Shown here one piece after another: positions 8,806-17,477 of a stretch of DNA of 64,000 nt. The stretch lies in assembly GCA_963735955.1 (NCBI GenBank), contig CAVTND010000012.1, positions 372,001 to 436,000 on the forward strand, read 5' to 3'. This DNA is from CAVTND01 sp963735955 (GTDB lineage: Bacteria; Pseudomonadota; Gammaproteobacteria; Burkholderiales; Burkholderiaceae_F). Every line of letters starts with the position of its first letter. Positions within the stretch are counted from its first letter, which is position 1. A program made the translations under genes and the position numbers. The notes under the pieces were generated by a model, which was given only the letters and a program-made list of their open reading frames with translations, was not told where the DNA came from and made no database searches.

Positions 8806-8841
8806 GTAACTGGACCCGTAACTGAACCCGTAACTGAACCC
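8806..8841. repeat. three tandem 12-bp repeats with stop codons
   Basis: Three tandem units GTAACTGGACCC, GTAACTGAACCC and GTAACTGAACCC follow the grxC stop codon, whose own context CTGAACCC resembles the unit. Every unit carries TAA, and the last two also carry TGA in another frame. No protein is encoded. The array lies in the 101-bp gap before secB. Confidence 0.85.
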
Positions 8842-8896
8842 ACTAAAAACTCGCGCCCGGGCAGACTGTCTTCCCGGGTCATCACCAGGAATCGCA

Positions 8897-9397
8897 ATGA
8901 CCGATACCCCTCCCGCCGCCGGAGCACAGGCGCCGGTGTTCCAGCTGCAGCGCATGTATCTGAAGGATGCTTCGCTCGAAATGCCGAATGCACCGCAGAT
9001 CTTCCTTGAGAACGAGCCGCCGAGCGTCGATATCCAACTGGAAGTGAGCGATGGCCGGATTGCCGACGCGATTCATGAAGTAGTGGTTCGCGTAACCGTC
9101 ACGGCCAAGCTCAAGGACAAGGTGCTGTTTCTGGTCGAAGGCAAGCAGGCGGGAATCTTCGAGATCCGCAATTTCCCGGTTGAACAGCAGGCGCCGGTGC
9201 TGGGCATTGTCTGTCCGGGCATTGTCTATCCCTACCTGCGCGCCAATGTCGCCGACCTGATCGCGCGCACTGGCCTGCCGGCGGTTCACCTGGCAGAAAT
9301 CAATTTCGAGGCGTTTTACCAGCAGAAACTTGCCGCCTTGGCGCAGAAGAAAGCGCCGACGATCCAGGCGGCCAACAACGGCGCGTCCAGCGCCTGA
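8897..9397 (+). CDS. secB: protein-export chaperone SecB
   Basis: SecB is a tetrameric cytosolic chaperone that keeps preproteins unfolded and hands them to SecA. The 166-residue product shows the family signature: QRMYLKDASLE near residue 18, PQIFL, VEGKQAGIFEIRNF, and the APVLGIVCPGIVYPYLR segment. The acidic groove residues for SecA contact are retained. It ends 7 bp before gpsA; a secB-gpsA pair is widely conserved in proteobacteria. The unusual Ala/Ser tail after residue 150 is not conserved. Confidence 0.95.
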   Translation: MTDTPPAAGAQAPVFQLQRMYLKDASLEMPNAPQIFLENEPPSVDIQLEVSDGRIADAIHEVVVRVTVTAKLKDKVLFLVEGKQAGIFEIRNFPVEQQAPVLGIVCPGIVYPYLRANVADLIARTGLPAVHLAEINFEAFYQQKLAALAQKKAPTIQAANNGASSA

Positions 9398-9404
9398 CAC
9401 AACG

Positions 9405-10403
9405 ATGAGAGTCGCAGTGCTCGGCGCGGGTGCGTGGGGCACTGCTATCGCGTGTGCTGCGGCGACCCGCAATGAGGTGGTTCTGTTTGCGCGCGATCGC
9501 ACCCAGGCCGAGGCCATGGCGCGCCAGCGCGAGAACGGACGCTATCTGCCGGGCATTGAGATTCCGTCTGCGATCACTGTGGTCAGCAAGCTTGATCGAG
9601 CGCTCGCGCACGCCGGCACCGAACTGCTGATCATTGCCACGCCATTGCGCGCATTGCGGGCAATGATTCGGGACCTGCGCGACGCGGCAGACGCGCGAAT
9701 CGTCTGGTTGTGCAAGGGACTTGAGGAAGAGACCCAGCAACTCGGGCACCAGATTGTGCGCGAAGAGCTTGGCGAACAGGGGGCACGGCGATGCGGCCCA
9801 CTGTCCGGGCCGAGCTTTGCTCTGGAAGTTGCCCGCGGTCTGCCCACTGCGCTGGTGGCGGCTGGAGCGGAGGACTTCTGCGCTTTCGTGACTGAAGCTC
9901 TGCACGGGGGCGCCCTGCGCATTTACTCGACCGACGATGTGATCGGCGTCGAAGTCGGGGGCGCGGTGAAGAACGTGCTCGCGATCGCAACCGGTGTCGC
10001 CGATGCGCTCGAACTCGGACGCAATGCGCGGGCGGCACTGATCACGCGCGGCCTGGCGGAAATGACCCGGCTCGGTGCGGGCCTTGGAGCACGGACCGAG
10101 ACCTTCATGGGGTTGACCGGCATCGGTGACCTGATCCTGACAGCGACCGGGGAGTTGTCGCGCAATCGTGCGGTGGGACTCGCGCTGGGTCGCGGTCAAT
10201 CGACCGCTGAAGCGCTGGCCCAGCTGGGCCATGTAGCCGAAGGCGTGCGCTCGGCCCACGCGATCCGCGGGCGTGCGCGGGAAGCGGGCATCGAGATGCC
10301 GATCACGGAGTCGGTATGCGAGGTACTTGACGGCCGCATGTCTCCATCACAGGCACTCGGAAGCTTGCTCGCGCGCGATCCTCAGCCTGAGGTCCATCCA
10401 TGA
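9405..10403 (+). CDS. gpsA: glycerol-3-phosphate dehydrogenase [NAD(P)+]
   Basis: GpsA reduces dihydroxyacetone phosphate to sn-glycerol 3-phosphate, the backbone of phospholipids. From ATG 9405 the product is 332 residues, with the Rossmann motif GAGAWG at about 7-12, the SGPSFALEVARG segment, the catalytic lysine in GGAVKNVLAIATG, and the substrate loop GLTGIGDL. An earlier in-frame start would overlap secB and adds no homology. It follows secB by 7 bp, so they are probably cotranscribed. Confidence 0.95.
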   Translation: MRVAVLGAGAWGTAIACAAATRNEVVLFARDRTQAEAMARQRENGRYLPGIEIPSAITVVSKLDRALAHAGTELLIIATPLRALRAMIRDLRDAADARIVWLCKGLEEETQQLGHQIVREELGEQGARRCGPLSGPSFALEVARGLPTALVAAGAEDFCAFVTEALHGGALRIYSTDDVIGVEVGGAVKNVLAIATGVADALELGRNARAALITRGLAEMTRLGAGLGARTETFMGLTGIGDLILTATGELSRNRAVGLALGRGQSTAEALAQLGHVAEGVRSAHAIRGRAREAGIEMPITESVCEVLDGRMSPSQALGSLLARDPQPEVHP

Positions 10404-10488
10404 GCCCGAAGGGACGCTCGCTATCGGGACACAACTCCAGGTCCGAATTCCCGCTTGGCGGGTCGGCACGCAACGCCAAGGCCGCCTG

Positions 10489-11085
10489 ATGAATCTGCGC
10501 TCGGTTTGCGTGTTCTGTGGTTCGCAATCCGGCGCTCGACCCGAATACGAGGATGCGGCGCGTGATACGGCGCGGGTACTCGTTCGACGGGGCATTGAAC
10601 TTGTCTACGGCGGCGGACATGTCGGCTTGATGGGTGCGCTGGCGGACGAGGCGCTGGCGGCCGGCGGACGCGTAACCGGCGTAATTCCGCGCCATCTGAT
10701 GCGGCCTGAGGTAGTCCATCAGGGATTGAGCGAACTGGTCGTCGTCGAATCGATGCACGAACGCAAGCGCGTCATGGCAGATCGCAGCGACGCGTTCGTT
10801 GTGCTGCCCGGTGGCTATGGCACGTTTGAGGAAATGTTCGAAATGCTGACCTGGTTGCAACTCGGTCTGCAGTCGAGGCCGGTCGGCGTGATCGATACAG
10901 CGCAATTCTTCGCCGCCCTGGTTGCATTCTTGCGCCACGCCGCGGCTGAAGGCTTCATCCGTCCGCAGCACTGGGATCTGCTGATTGTCGAGGCGTCGCC
11001 CGAACTCCTGATCGAGCGGCTCGACCTGCATGCTTCCCGCATGTCGCGTTCACATCCGCCAAGCGAGGATCCTGTACCCGCCTAG
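10489..11085 (+). CDS. LOG family protein (TIGR00730-type Rossmann fold)
   Basis: Members of this family include cytokinin riboside 5'-monophosphate phosphoribohydrolases and bacterial nucleotide 5'-monophosphate nucleosidases. The 198-residue product has the diagnostic PGGYGTFEE motif (107-115) and the ERK element (91-93) that together form the active site, plus the N-terminal VCVFCGS strand-loop. The start ATG 10489 is where homology begins. It shares a CTAG palindrome with trmL at its 3' end, each gene using half of it as its TAG stop. True substrate in this organism cannot be told from sequence. Confidence 0.88.
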   Translation: MNLRSVCVFCGSQSGARPEYEDAARDTARVLVRRGIELVYGGGHVGLMGALADEALAAGGRVTGVIPRHLMRPEVVHQGLSELVVVESMHERKRVMADRSDAFVVLPGGYGTFEEMFEMLTWLQLGLQSRPVGVIDTAQFFAALVAFLRHAAAEGFIRPQHWDLLIVEASPELLIERLDLHASRMSRSHPPSEDPVPA

Positions 11086-11552
11086 CCTGCGCCGGCGAAG
11101 CCGGCCTGCCGCCACGCCTCATAGACGACGACGGCAACTGCGTTCGACAGGTTCAGGCTGCGGTTGCCGGGCCGCATCGGCAGCCGCACTCGCTTTCCGA
11201 CGGCAAAGCGGCCGAGCAGAGCGTCGTCGAGGCCGCTGGTCTCCGAGCCAAAGACAAACCAGTCTCCTGCCTCAAAGCGCATCTCCGCCATGCTGTGGGT
11301 GGCGCGCGTGCTTACCGCAAACATGCGTTCGGGCGGGGGCCTTTCGCTCGCGACCAACGCGTCGAAATCTGCGTGGACGGTGAGTTTTGCATACTCGTGG
11401 TAGTCGAGACCAGCGCGACGCAACTGCTTGTCGTCGAGCGAAAATCCAAGCGGTGCCACCAGATGCAGTCGGGCGCCGCTGTTGGCGCACAAGCGGATGA
11501 CATTGCCCGTGTTGGGCGGAATTTCGGGTTGGACCAGGACGACGTGGAACAT
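11082..11552 (-). CDS. trmL: tRNA (cytidine/uridine-2'-O-)-methyltransferase TrmL
   Basis: TrmL, a small SPOUT methyltransferase, methylates the 2'-O of the wobble nucleotide 34 in certain leucine tRNAs using S-adenosylmethionine. The 156-residue length is typical. SPOUT motifs are visible: QPEIPPNTGNVIR at about 8-20, FGSETSGL around 101-108, and the knot motif RSLNLSNAVAVVVYEAWRQ near the C-terminus. The gene starts 24 bp downstream of comF on the same strand and overlaps the convergent LOG gene by 4 bp. Confidence 0.93.
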   Translation of the reverse strand: MFHVVLVQPEIPPNTGNVIRLCANSGARLHLVAPLGFSLDDKQLRRAGLDYHEYAKLTVHADFDALVASERPPPERMFAVSTRATHSMAEMRFEAGDWFVFGSETSGLDDALLGRFAVGKRVRLPMRPGNRSLNLSNAVAVVVYEAWRQAGFAGAG

Positions 11553-11576
11553 CGGCGTTCGATTTGGATCTCTTGC

Positions 11577-12317
11577 TCAGGGCGTACGAGCGGCGACCCG
11601 ATTTAGAACACGCGCGGCGCCGGCTTGCTTCAGGGTCTTCGCGATCTCGTCAAGGGTGCAGCCGCTGGTCATGACGTCGTCGATGACGATCACGGTGCGG
11701 TCGGCGACGGGCTGGGCGACTGCGAAGGCGCCTCGCACATTGTGCCGGCGTGCCTCGAGCGCGAGGGTCTGCTGTGGCGGCGTGTGACGCACGCGCAGCA
11801 AGACGCGCGTCGGCGATGGCAAGCCGCAGGCGCGGGCGTAGACCCTTGCAATCTCGAACGACTGATTGAATCCGCGCTCACTTTCGCGCTCGAATGCGAG
11901 CGGAACGGCGGTGACCAGGGCCGACGCGAGGTCCGGTTCGGTTTCGCGTTGCGCCAGCAACTGGCCGAAGGTAACGGCAACCGAGCGACGCGCCGAGAAC
12001 TTGAGCGCGACTACCATGCCATCGACCGGTGCACGATAGTCGGCGAGCGCAAGCGTGCCATCGAAGTTGGGAGGGTGCGCCAGGCAGCGGCCACAGATCG
12101 AAGACGCAGGGTTGGCGAGAGGAAGCGCGCAGCGTTCGCAACGGGAGTCGGTACGCGAGAAGAAATCCTGCTCGCAGGCGTTGCAGACCGGACTGCCTGG
12201 TGCGAGGCCGCAGACTGCGCAGTCCGGCGCCAGTTTCGACCGCAGGCCTGAGCGCAGGCGCCTGCCCAATGGGGGCACGGCGAAATCAATCGGCGGCCAG
12301 CGCATGCAAACGAGCAT
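11577..12317 (-). CDS. ComF family phosphoribosyltransferase-like protein
   Basis: ComF-type proteins combine an N-terminal zinc-binding cysteine region with a PRTase fold and are linked to DNA uptake in competent bacteria. The 246-residue product has four CxxC-like pairs between about residues 33 and 78 and the PRPP loop VIVIDDVMTSG near 212-222. Its own start has several closely spaced Met codons (residues 1 and 5). It is divergent from the bioC-like gene, a common arrangement in betaproteobacteria. Competence function is inferred from family only. Confidence 0.9.
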   Translation of the reverse strand: MLVCMRWPPIDFAVPPLGRRLRSGLRSKLAPDCAVCGLAPGSPVCNACEQDFFSRTDSRCERCALPLANPASSICGRCLAHPPNFDGTLALADYRAPVDGMVVALKFSARRSVAVTFGQLLAQRETEPDLASALVTAVPLAFERESERGFNQSFEIARVYARACGLPSPTRVLLRVRHTPPQQTLALEARRHNVRGAFAVAQPVADRTVIVIDDVMTSGCTLDEIAKTLKQAGAARVLNRVAARTP

Positions 12318-12390
12318 ACGCCGCCAAGACCAGAGTTCGACTTGCCACTGGCGCGCGTGTCGCAGTCCGGCGTTGCCGGGGTCGCACTCC

Positions 12391-12396
12391 TATACT
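12391..12396 (+). promoter_or_regulatory. TATACT -10-like element before bioC-like gene
   Basis: TATACT matches the -10 consensus at five of six bases and lies 11 bp before the ATG at 12408, in the divergent comF-bioC gap. No clear -35 is present at 16-18 bp. If used, the transcript would be nearly leaderless. Tentative. Confidence 0.3.
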
Positions 12397-12407
12397 CCTC
12401 GACCCCA

Positions 12408-13353
12408 TGAGTTACGGACCAGGTAGCTCGGATATCACGCCGAGCATGGTGTCACCGCCGCGCCTGCCTGCGAGCGTGGCTACCGTTCGACAGCAATTCG
12501 AGCAGCGCGCCGCGCGACTGGCAAAGCGCGACGTGATTCTGCGCGAGGTTGCCGCGCGCATGATCGATCGACTTGGCTATATCCGACTGGCTCCGCGGCA
12601 CGTGCTCGACCTCGGGTGCGGACTGGGGCGTGCCCGCGATCCGCTGCGCGAGCGCTATCCGGATGCAAAGTGGCTCGGTGTCGACCTCGCTGAAGCAATT
12701 GCCCGCGCCGGGCACACCGAGCATGCGCAAAAGCAGCGTGGCCTTGCGCGCTGGTGGGAACGCACAAGTGACTGGATCGTCGCCGATGCCGGCGCACTTG
12801 CCCCTGTCCGATGCCAGCGTCGATCTGCTGTTCTGCAATCTGATGCTGCACTGGCATCCCGATGCCGCACACGGTCTTTCCTGAGTGGAAACGCGTCCTG
12901 CGCGTCGACGGACTGCTGATGTTCTCCACCTTCGGTCCGGACACCTTGAAGGAACTGCGCGCTGCGGCTCGCGAGGCACTGCCGCATGCGGCACCGATGC
13001 CATTCGTCGACATGCACGACTTCGGCGACATGATGGTGGCGAGCGGCTTCGCGACCCCCGTCATGGACGTCGAGGTCATGACTCTTACCTACGGATCGGC
13101 GCGCGAACTGATTGCCGATGTGCGCGCCCTCGGCGGCAATCCACGCTCCGACCGCTGGCCCGCGCTGGTGTCCGGGGCCCAGGCGCATCGCCTGCTGGAG
13201 GCAATCGAGGCGCGGCGCGGAACCGACGGCCGGATCCCGCTGACTTTCGAGATAGCATACGGTCACGCATGGAAGCCGCAGCCGCGGCCGGTCAGTTCCA
13301 GCGGCATTTCTCTCGATACAGTGCGGGCAGAACTCGCCTTGCGCAAGCGATAG
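12408..13353 (+). pseudogene. bioC: BioC-like malonyl-ACP O-methyltransferase, two frameshifts
   Basis: The combined product resembles BioC, the SAM-dependent methyltransferase that starts pimelate synthesis for biotin by methylating malonyl-ACP. Frame 1 (from ATG 12408) carries the SAM motif VLDLGCGLGR and VGVDLAEA-like second motif and runs to about 12800. Homology continues in the next frame (LPLSDASVDLLFCNLMLHWHPDAA) to about 12872, then in the third frame (VFPEWKRVLRVDGLLMFSTFG onward) to the stop at 13353. Each switch equals one extra base, at 12797-12801 and at 12870-12874. With those removed a continuous protein of about 314 residues results. Either a decayed gene or sequence error; the intact motifs favour recent change or error. 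Confidence 0.82.
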
Positions 13354-13415
13354 GCCGTCAGGTGGTTTTCAACTGCTGCAACTATCGTGTCGCAGCCCAA
13401 TTTCGGAGGACAAAC

Positions 13416-13907
13416 ATGAGCCTGATCTCGTTCTTCAAGGAAGCCGGCGAGAAGCTGTTTGGCAAGACGGTCCAGCAGGCGCAAGCCGCTCCGGCGCAAG
13501 CCGATCCTGCCGTCGTGGCAGCGGCCAACCGAGAAGCTGCCACCGCGATCGAGAACTACATCAACACCTTCAAGTTCGAAGTCACCGCACTTACTGTGAC
13601 TTTCGACGGTACCACTGCGGTGGCCAAGGTCTTCGGTGTCGCCAAGGATCAGGAAACCAAGGAAAAGGTGATTCTCGCCGCCGGCAATGTGCACGGCGTG
13701 GCCGGGGTCGACGACAACATGACGGTCGACCGTTCCCAGCCGCCGGCGCAGTTCTACACCGTGGTCAAAGGCGACACGTTGTCGAAGGTCTCCAAGCAGT
13801 TCTACGGCGATGCCAACCAGTACATGAAGATCTTCGAGGCCAACAAGCCGATGCTTTCTCATCCGGACAAGATCTATCCGGGACAGAACCTGCGCATTCC
13901 GGGCTGA
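13416..13907 (+). CDS. lysM: BON-LysM domain protein (Kbp/YgaU-like)
   Basis: A 163-residue cytoplasmic-type protein without signal peptide, resembling the potassium-binding protein Kbp of E. coli. It has an N-terminal FFKEAGEKLFGK helix, a BON domain (about 40-105) and a C-terminal LysM domain (about 113-161, YTVVKGDTLSKVSKQFYG). ATG 13416 follows CGGAGGA, a strong ribosome site. It stands between the bioC-like gene and the cox locus and has no obvious functional link to either. K+ binding is inferred from family. Confidence 0.88.
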   Translation: MSLISFFKEAGEKLFGKTVQQAQAAPAQADPAVVAAANREAATAIENYINTFKFEVTALTVTFDGTTAVAKVFGVAKDQETKEKVILAAGNVHGVAGVDDNMTVDRSQPPAQFYTVVKGDTLSKVSKQFYGDANQYMKIFEANKPMLSHPDKIYPGQNLRIPG

Positions 13908-13963
13908 AAGCAGGCCGAGCCAAGCGCCAACGGGACGGTCGCGTTAGGCGAGCGGCGCTCCTT

Positions 13964-13969
13964 TATACT
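13964..13969 (+). promoter_or_regulatory. TATACT -10-like element before the cox cluster
   Basis: TATACT in the lysM-DUF2244 gap lies 48 bp before the first gene of the cytochrome oxidase cluster. No convincing -35 hexamer is present at 17 bp, so the call rests on the -10 match and position alone. Confidence 0.3.
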
Positions 13970-14016
13970 TCCGCCGCTTTGCGCTGGCGTGGGCCGGTCG
14001 CGGCGGGGGTGGTCCG

Positions 14017-14490
14017 ATGTCCGGGGCGACGACCTGGTTGATCAAGCGCAACTGCTCGGCCAGTCCGCAGCAACTGGCGCTGGTCTTTTTGTCGTTGCTG
14101 GCATTGTCCTTCGGGTTCGGCGCAGCATTTGCGGTGCACGGCCTGTGGATGATTCTCCCGTTTGTCGGGTTGGAACTGGTGGCATTGGCGGTCGCGTTCG
14201 TCTGCTACGGCCGTCACGCTGCCGACTACGAGCGAATCGTGCTGACGGAAGAGCGAGTGTGCGTAGAGCGGGTTGAGGCTGATCGGCGGGAGCAAATTGC
14301 GTTCGACCGGCCGTGGACGCGGATCGAAGTGAGCGAGCAGGGACAGGGAGGCGACCGTGTCCGGGTTGAGTTGGTGTCGAGCGGGCGCAGTCTCGAAATC
14401 GGACAGCATCTGACATCGGACGGGCGCCGACGCATGGCGCAGGAATTGAAGACAGCGCTGCGCGTGCATTCAGCCGCTCGCGCGACGTGA
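14017..14490 (+). CDS. DUF2244 integral membrane protein
   Basis: A 157-residue protein with two closely spaced hydrophobic helices (about 20-64) followed by a soluble domain with the pattern typical of DUF2244. Such genes regularly precede coxB in betaproteobacteria and some alphaproteobacteria, hinting at a part in oxidase assembly, but I know of no defined function. A GGGGG stretch upstream of ATG 14017 can serve as the ribosome site. It is 31 bp upstream of the coxB start. Confidence 0.85.
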   Translation: MSGATTWLIKRNCSASPQQLALVFLSLLALSFGFGAAFAVHGLWMILPFVGLELVALAVAFVCYGRHAADYERIVLTEERVCVERVEADRREQIAFDRPWTRIEVSEQGQGGDRVRVELVSSGRSLEIGQHLTSDGRRRMAQELKTALRVHSAARAT

Positions 14491-14521
14491 ACGGAATCGC
14501 AAGGCCAGGGACGGACTGGGG

Positions 14522-15680
14522 ATGATGAAAAGATTGATGCTGGTAGCTGCTGCGCTGCGCGCCGCGGTGGCGGGTTTCATGATGCTCGGCAGCGGAGCTG
14601 CCCTGGCGATCCAGAGCCGGCTACAACTTGGCACCGCCGGTCACCGCGATTGCGCGCGAGATTCACTGGCTGCACTGGATGATGATGATCATCTGCCTGC
14701 TGATCTTCGTCGCAGTCTTCAGCGTCATGTTCTATTCGATCTGGGCGCACCGCAAGTCGAGGGGAGCCAAGCCAGCAAGCTGGCATGAGAACACGACGGT
14801 CGAGATCGTCTGGACGGTCATTCCCTTCATCATCGTCATCGTCATGGCGCTGCCGGCCACCAAGCTGGTGGTCGCGATGAAGGACACCAGTAACGCCGAC
14901 CTGACAGTCAAGGCAACCGGCTATCAATGGCAGTGGGGTTATGACTATCTGCGCGGCGAGGGCGAAGGGATTTCCTTCCTGTCCAAGCTGGCGACACCGG
15001 CGGCGCAGATCGACGGCACTGACGCCGCTGCCCGCGCCGCCAATCCCCTGTACCTGCTTGAGACGACCCAGCCACTCGTGGTGCCGGTCAACAAGAAGAT
15101 CCGGGTCATTCTGACCGCAAACGATGTGATCCACGCCTGGATGGTGCCCGCCTTTGGCGTCAAACAGGACGCGATTCCGGGGTTTGCGCGCGACACCTGG
15201 TTCCGTGCCGAACAGACTGGAACCTTCTATGGCCAGTGCGCCGAACTGTGCGGCAAGGACCACGCCTTCATGCCGATCGCGGTGCAGGTGATGTCGGCCG
15301 CGGACTATGCCAAATGGGTCGATGGCAGGAAGAAGGCAATGGCTGCAGCGGCTGATGATCCCGCCAAGACCTGGGATCTGGCCGAACTGAAGGCGCGCGG
15401 CGAAAAAGTGTATGTGGCCAACTGCCAGGCCTGTCATCAGGCGAACGGCCAGGGTGTTGCCGGGGCTTTCCCGGCACTGGCGGGCAGCAAGGTCGTCACG
15501 TCGCCGCAGGCGAGTGATCCGATCAACTTGGTGCTCAACGGCAAGAACGCGATGCCATCGTGGAAGGGCGCGCTGTCCGACGTTGAAGTAGCTGCGGTCA
15601 TCACCTTTGCAGAGAACAGCTTTGGCAATGCGACTGGCAAGTCAGTCCAGCCGTCCGATGTCAAGGCCCAGCGCAAGTGA
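14522..15680 (+). CDS. coxB: cytochrome c oxidase subunit II with C-terminal cytochrome c domain (apparent N-terminal frameshift)
   Basis: Subunit II accepts electrons from cytochrome c at the binuclear CuA site. From 14628 on, the 350-residue frame has two membrane helices, the ARE element, CuA ligands C204, C208, H212 and M215, and an extra C-terminal cytochrome c domain with C266-x-x-C269-H270, making this a caa3-type subunit. In this frame only a TTG at 14628 is available and the signal peptide is missing. A good signal peptide (from ATG 14522, ending SGAALA) lies in another frame; removing one base near 14605-14622 joins it to YNLAPPVTAIARE, the normal mature start. A sequence error or a real one-base insertion explains this. 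Confidence 0.88.
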
Positions 15681-15726
15681 TGTTGTCCGCCGATAGCAGG
15701 ATGCAATACGAATTTGAGGAGTCGAG

Positions 15727-17328
15727 ATGAGCGCCGTTGTTCACGATCACGGGTCCGGCCACGCTGATAGCCACGACCACGCCCACGACCATCCCTATGG
15801 CTGGCGACGCTGGCTGTATGCGACCAACCACAAGGACATCGGCACGATGTACCTGTGGTTCAGTTTCACGATGTTCATGGTCGGCGGGACGCTGGCGCTC
15901 GGCGTCCGGCTTGAGCTGTTCCAGCCGGGCTTGCAGTTCTGGCGGCCTGAGTTCTTCAATCAGCTGACGACGATGCACGGCGTCATCATGGTGTTCGGCG
16001 CGATCATGCCGGCCTTTGTCGGATTCGCGAACTGGCAGGTTCCGCTGATGGTCGGCGCGCCCGATATGGCGTTCGCGCGCATGAACAACTTCAGCTTCTG
16101 GCTGCTGCCGCCGGCCGCGCTGCTGTTGGTGGTCTCGTTCTTTGTGCCGGGTGGCGCCACCGCCGCCGGATGGACCCTCTATGCGCCCCTGACGGTGCAG
16201 ATGGGTCCGGGCATGGACATGGCGATTTTCGCGCTGCACATCCTCGGCGCCAGCTCGATCATGGGTTCGATCAACATCATCACCACGATATTGAACATGC
16301 GCGCGCCCGGCATGACGCTGATGAAGATGCCGATGTTCGTCTGGACCTGGCTGATCACGGCCTATCTGCTGATCGCAGTGATGCCGGTGCTGGCGGGCGC
16401 GATCACGATGACGCTCACGGACCGTCACTTCGGCACCAGCTTCTTCAACGCCGCCGGCGGCGGCGACCCGGTGATGTACCAGCACATCTTCTGGTTCTTC
16501 GGGCATCCCGAGGTCTACATCATGATCCTGCCGGGTTTCGGCATCGTCTCGCAGATCATTCCCGTGTTCTCGCGCAAGCCCCTGTTCGGTTACGCCTCGA
16601 TGGTCTACGCAACGTCCTCGATCGCGATCCTGTCGTTCATCGTCTGGGCGCACCACATGTTCACCACCGGCATGCCGGTGACGGGACAGCTGTTCTTCAT
16701 GTACGCGACGATGCTGATCGCGATCCCGACCGGGGTGAAGGTCTTCAACTGGATCGCGACCATGTACAAGGGGTCGTTGAGCTTCGAGGCGCCGATGCTG
16801 TTCGCGATCGGCTTCATCTTCGTGTTCACGATGGGCGGCTTCACCGGGTTGATCCTGGCGATGGCGCCGATCGACATCCAGCTGCAGGACACCTATTACG
16901 TGGTGGCGCACTTCCACTATGTGCTGGTGGCCGGATCGCTGTTCTCGCTGTTTGCCGGCATCTACTACTGGTTGCCCAAGTGGACCGGGCATATGTACGA
17001 CGAGAAGCTTGCCGACTGGCATTTCTGGATGTCGATGATCTTCTTCAACGTCACCTTTTTCCCGATGCATTTTCTCGGGCTCGCCGGCATGCCGCGCCGC
17101 TATGCCGACTATCCGATGCAGTTTGCGGACTTCAACATGCTGGCATCGGTCGGAGCGCTTGGTTTCGCGCTGGCCCAGATCCTTTTCCTGTACGTGATCG
17201 TCAAGTGCATCCGCGGCGGTCCGAAGGCGGGCGACAACCCCTGGCATGCCGAGGACGGCGGGCTCGAGTGGACCGTGCCTTCGCCGGCGCCATTCCATAC
17301 GTTTGAAACACCGCCGCTCGTCAAATAG
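15727..17328 (+). CDS. ctaD: cytochrome c oxidase subunit I
   Basis: CtaD is the catalytic subunit of the proton-pumping aa3-type oxidase, reducing O2 at the heme a3-CuB centre. The 533-residue protein has the expected 12 membrane helices, preceded by a His/Asp-rich N-terminus. The HPEVY motif at 260-264 carries the cross-linked His and Tyr, HHMFTTG holds the further CuB histidines, and HFHYVL holds the heme ligands. Start ATG 15727 follows GAGGAG. It is followed after 2 bp by a small assembly peptide gene. Confidence 0.97.
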   Translation: MSAVVHDHGSGHADSHDHAHDHPYGWRRWLYATNHKDIGTMYLWFSFTMFMVGGTLALGVRLELFQPGLQFWRPEFFNQLTTMHGVIMVFGAIMPAFVGFANWQVPLMVGAPDMAFARMNNFSFWLLPPAALLLVVSFFVPGGATAAGWTLYAPLTVQMGPGMDMAIFALHILGASSIMGSINIITTILNMRAPGMTLMKMPMFVWTWLITAYLLIAVMPVLAGAITMTLTDRHFGTSFFNAAGGGDPVMYQHIFWFFGHPEVYIMILPGFGIVSQIIPVFSRKPLFGYASMVYATSSIAILSFIVWAHHMFTTGMPVTGQLFFMYATMLIAIPTGVKVFNWIATMYKGSLSFEAPMLFAIGFIFVFTMGGFTGLILAMAPIDIQLQDTYYVVAHFHYVLVAGSLFSLFAGIYYWLPKWTGHMYDEKLADWHFWMSMIFFNVTFFPMHFLGLAGMPRRYADYPMQFADFNMLASVGALGFALAQILFLYVIVKCIRGGPKAGDNPWHAEDGGLEWTVPSPAPFHTFETPPLVK

Positions 17329-17330
17329 CC

Positions 17331-17459
17331 ATGGTGGATCGCACGGCTGCACCGATGAAGCTCGAGGAACGCCGCAATAACAGGCGCACTGCCTGGATCC
17401 TGGTGTCGATCGTGCTGGTGTTCTTCATCGGCGTGTTCGTGCGCCGCTGGCTGACCTGA
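17331..17459 (+). CDS. cytochrome oxidase small assembly protein (42 aa)
   Basis: A 42-residue protein starts at ATG 17331 two bases after the ctaD stop and ends at TGA 17457-17459. It has a charged N-terminal half (LEERRNNRRT) and one hydrophobic helix (WILVSIVLVFFIGVFV) ending in basic residues, so it is a single-pass membrane peptide. Its size, topology and place between ctaD and ctaG match the small assembly protein annotated in many betaproteobacterial oxidase clusters. Function is inferred from context. Confidence 0.8.
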   Translation: MVDRTAAPMKLEERRNNRRTAWILVSIVLVFFIGVFVRRWLT

Positions 17460-17477
17460 ACCCTGGGCATCAAGTCC

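Noticed and set aside
8854..8876. CCCGGG...CCCGGG hairpin before secB as a terminator
   Set aside because: The two arms are self-palindromic 6-mers with no T tract, and secB starts immediately after; evidence is too weak.
15661..17352. Long open frame on the minus strand across ctaD
   Set aside because: It is an antisense shadow of a strongly conserved gene; composition is His/Arg/Glu-rich from complementing GC-rich codons and no protein motif is present.
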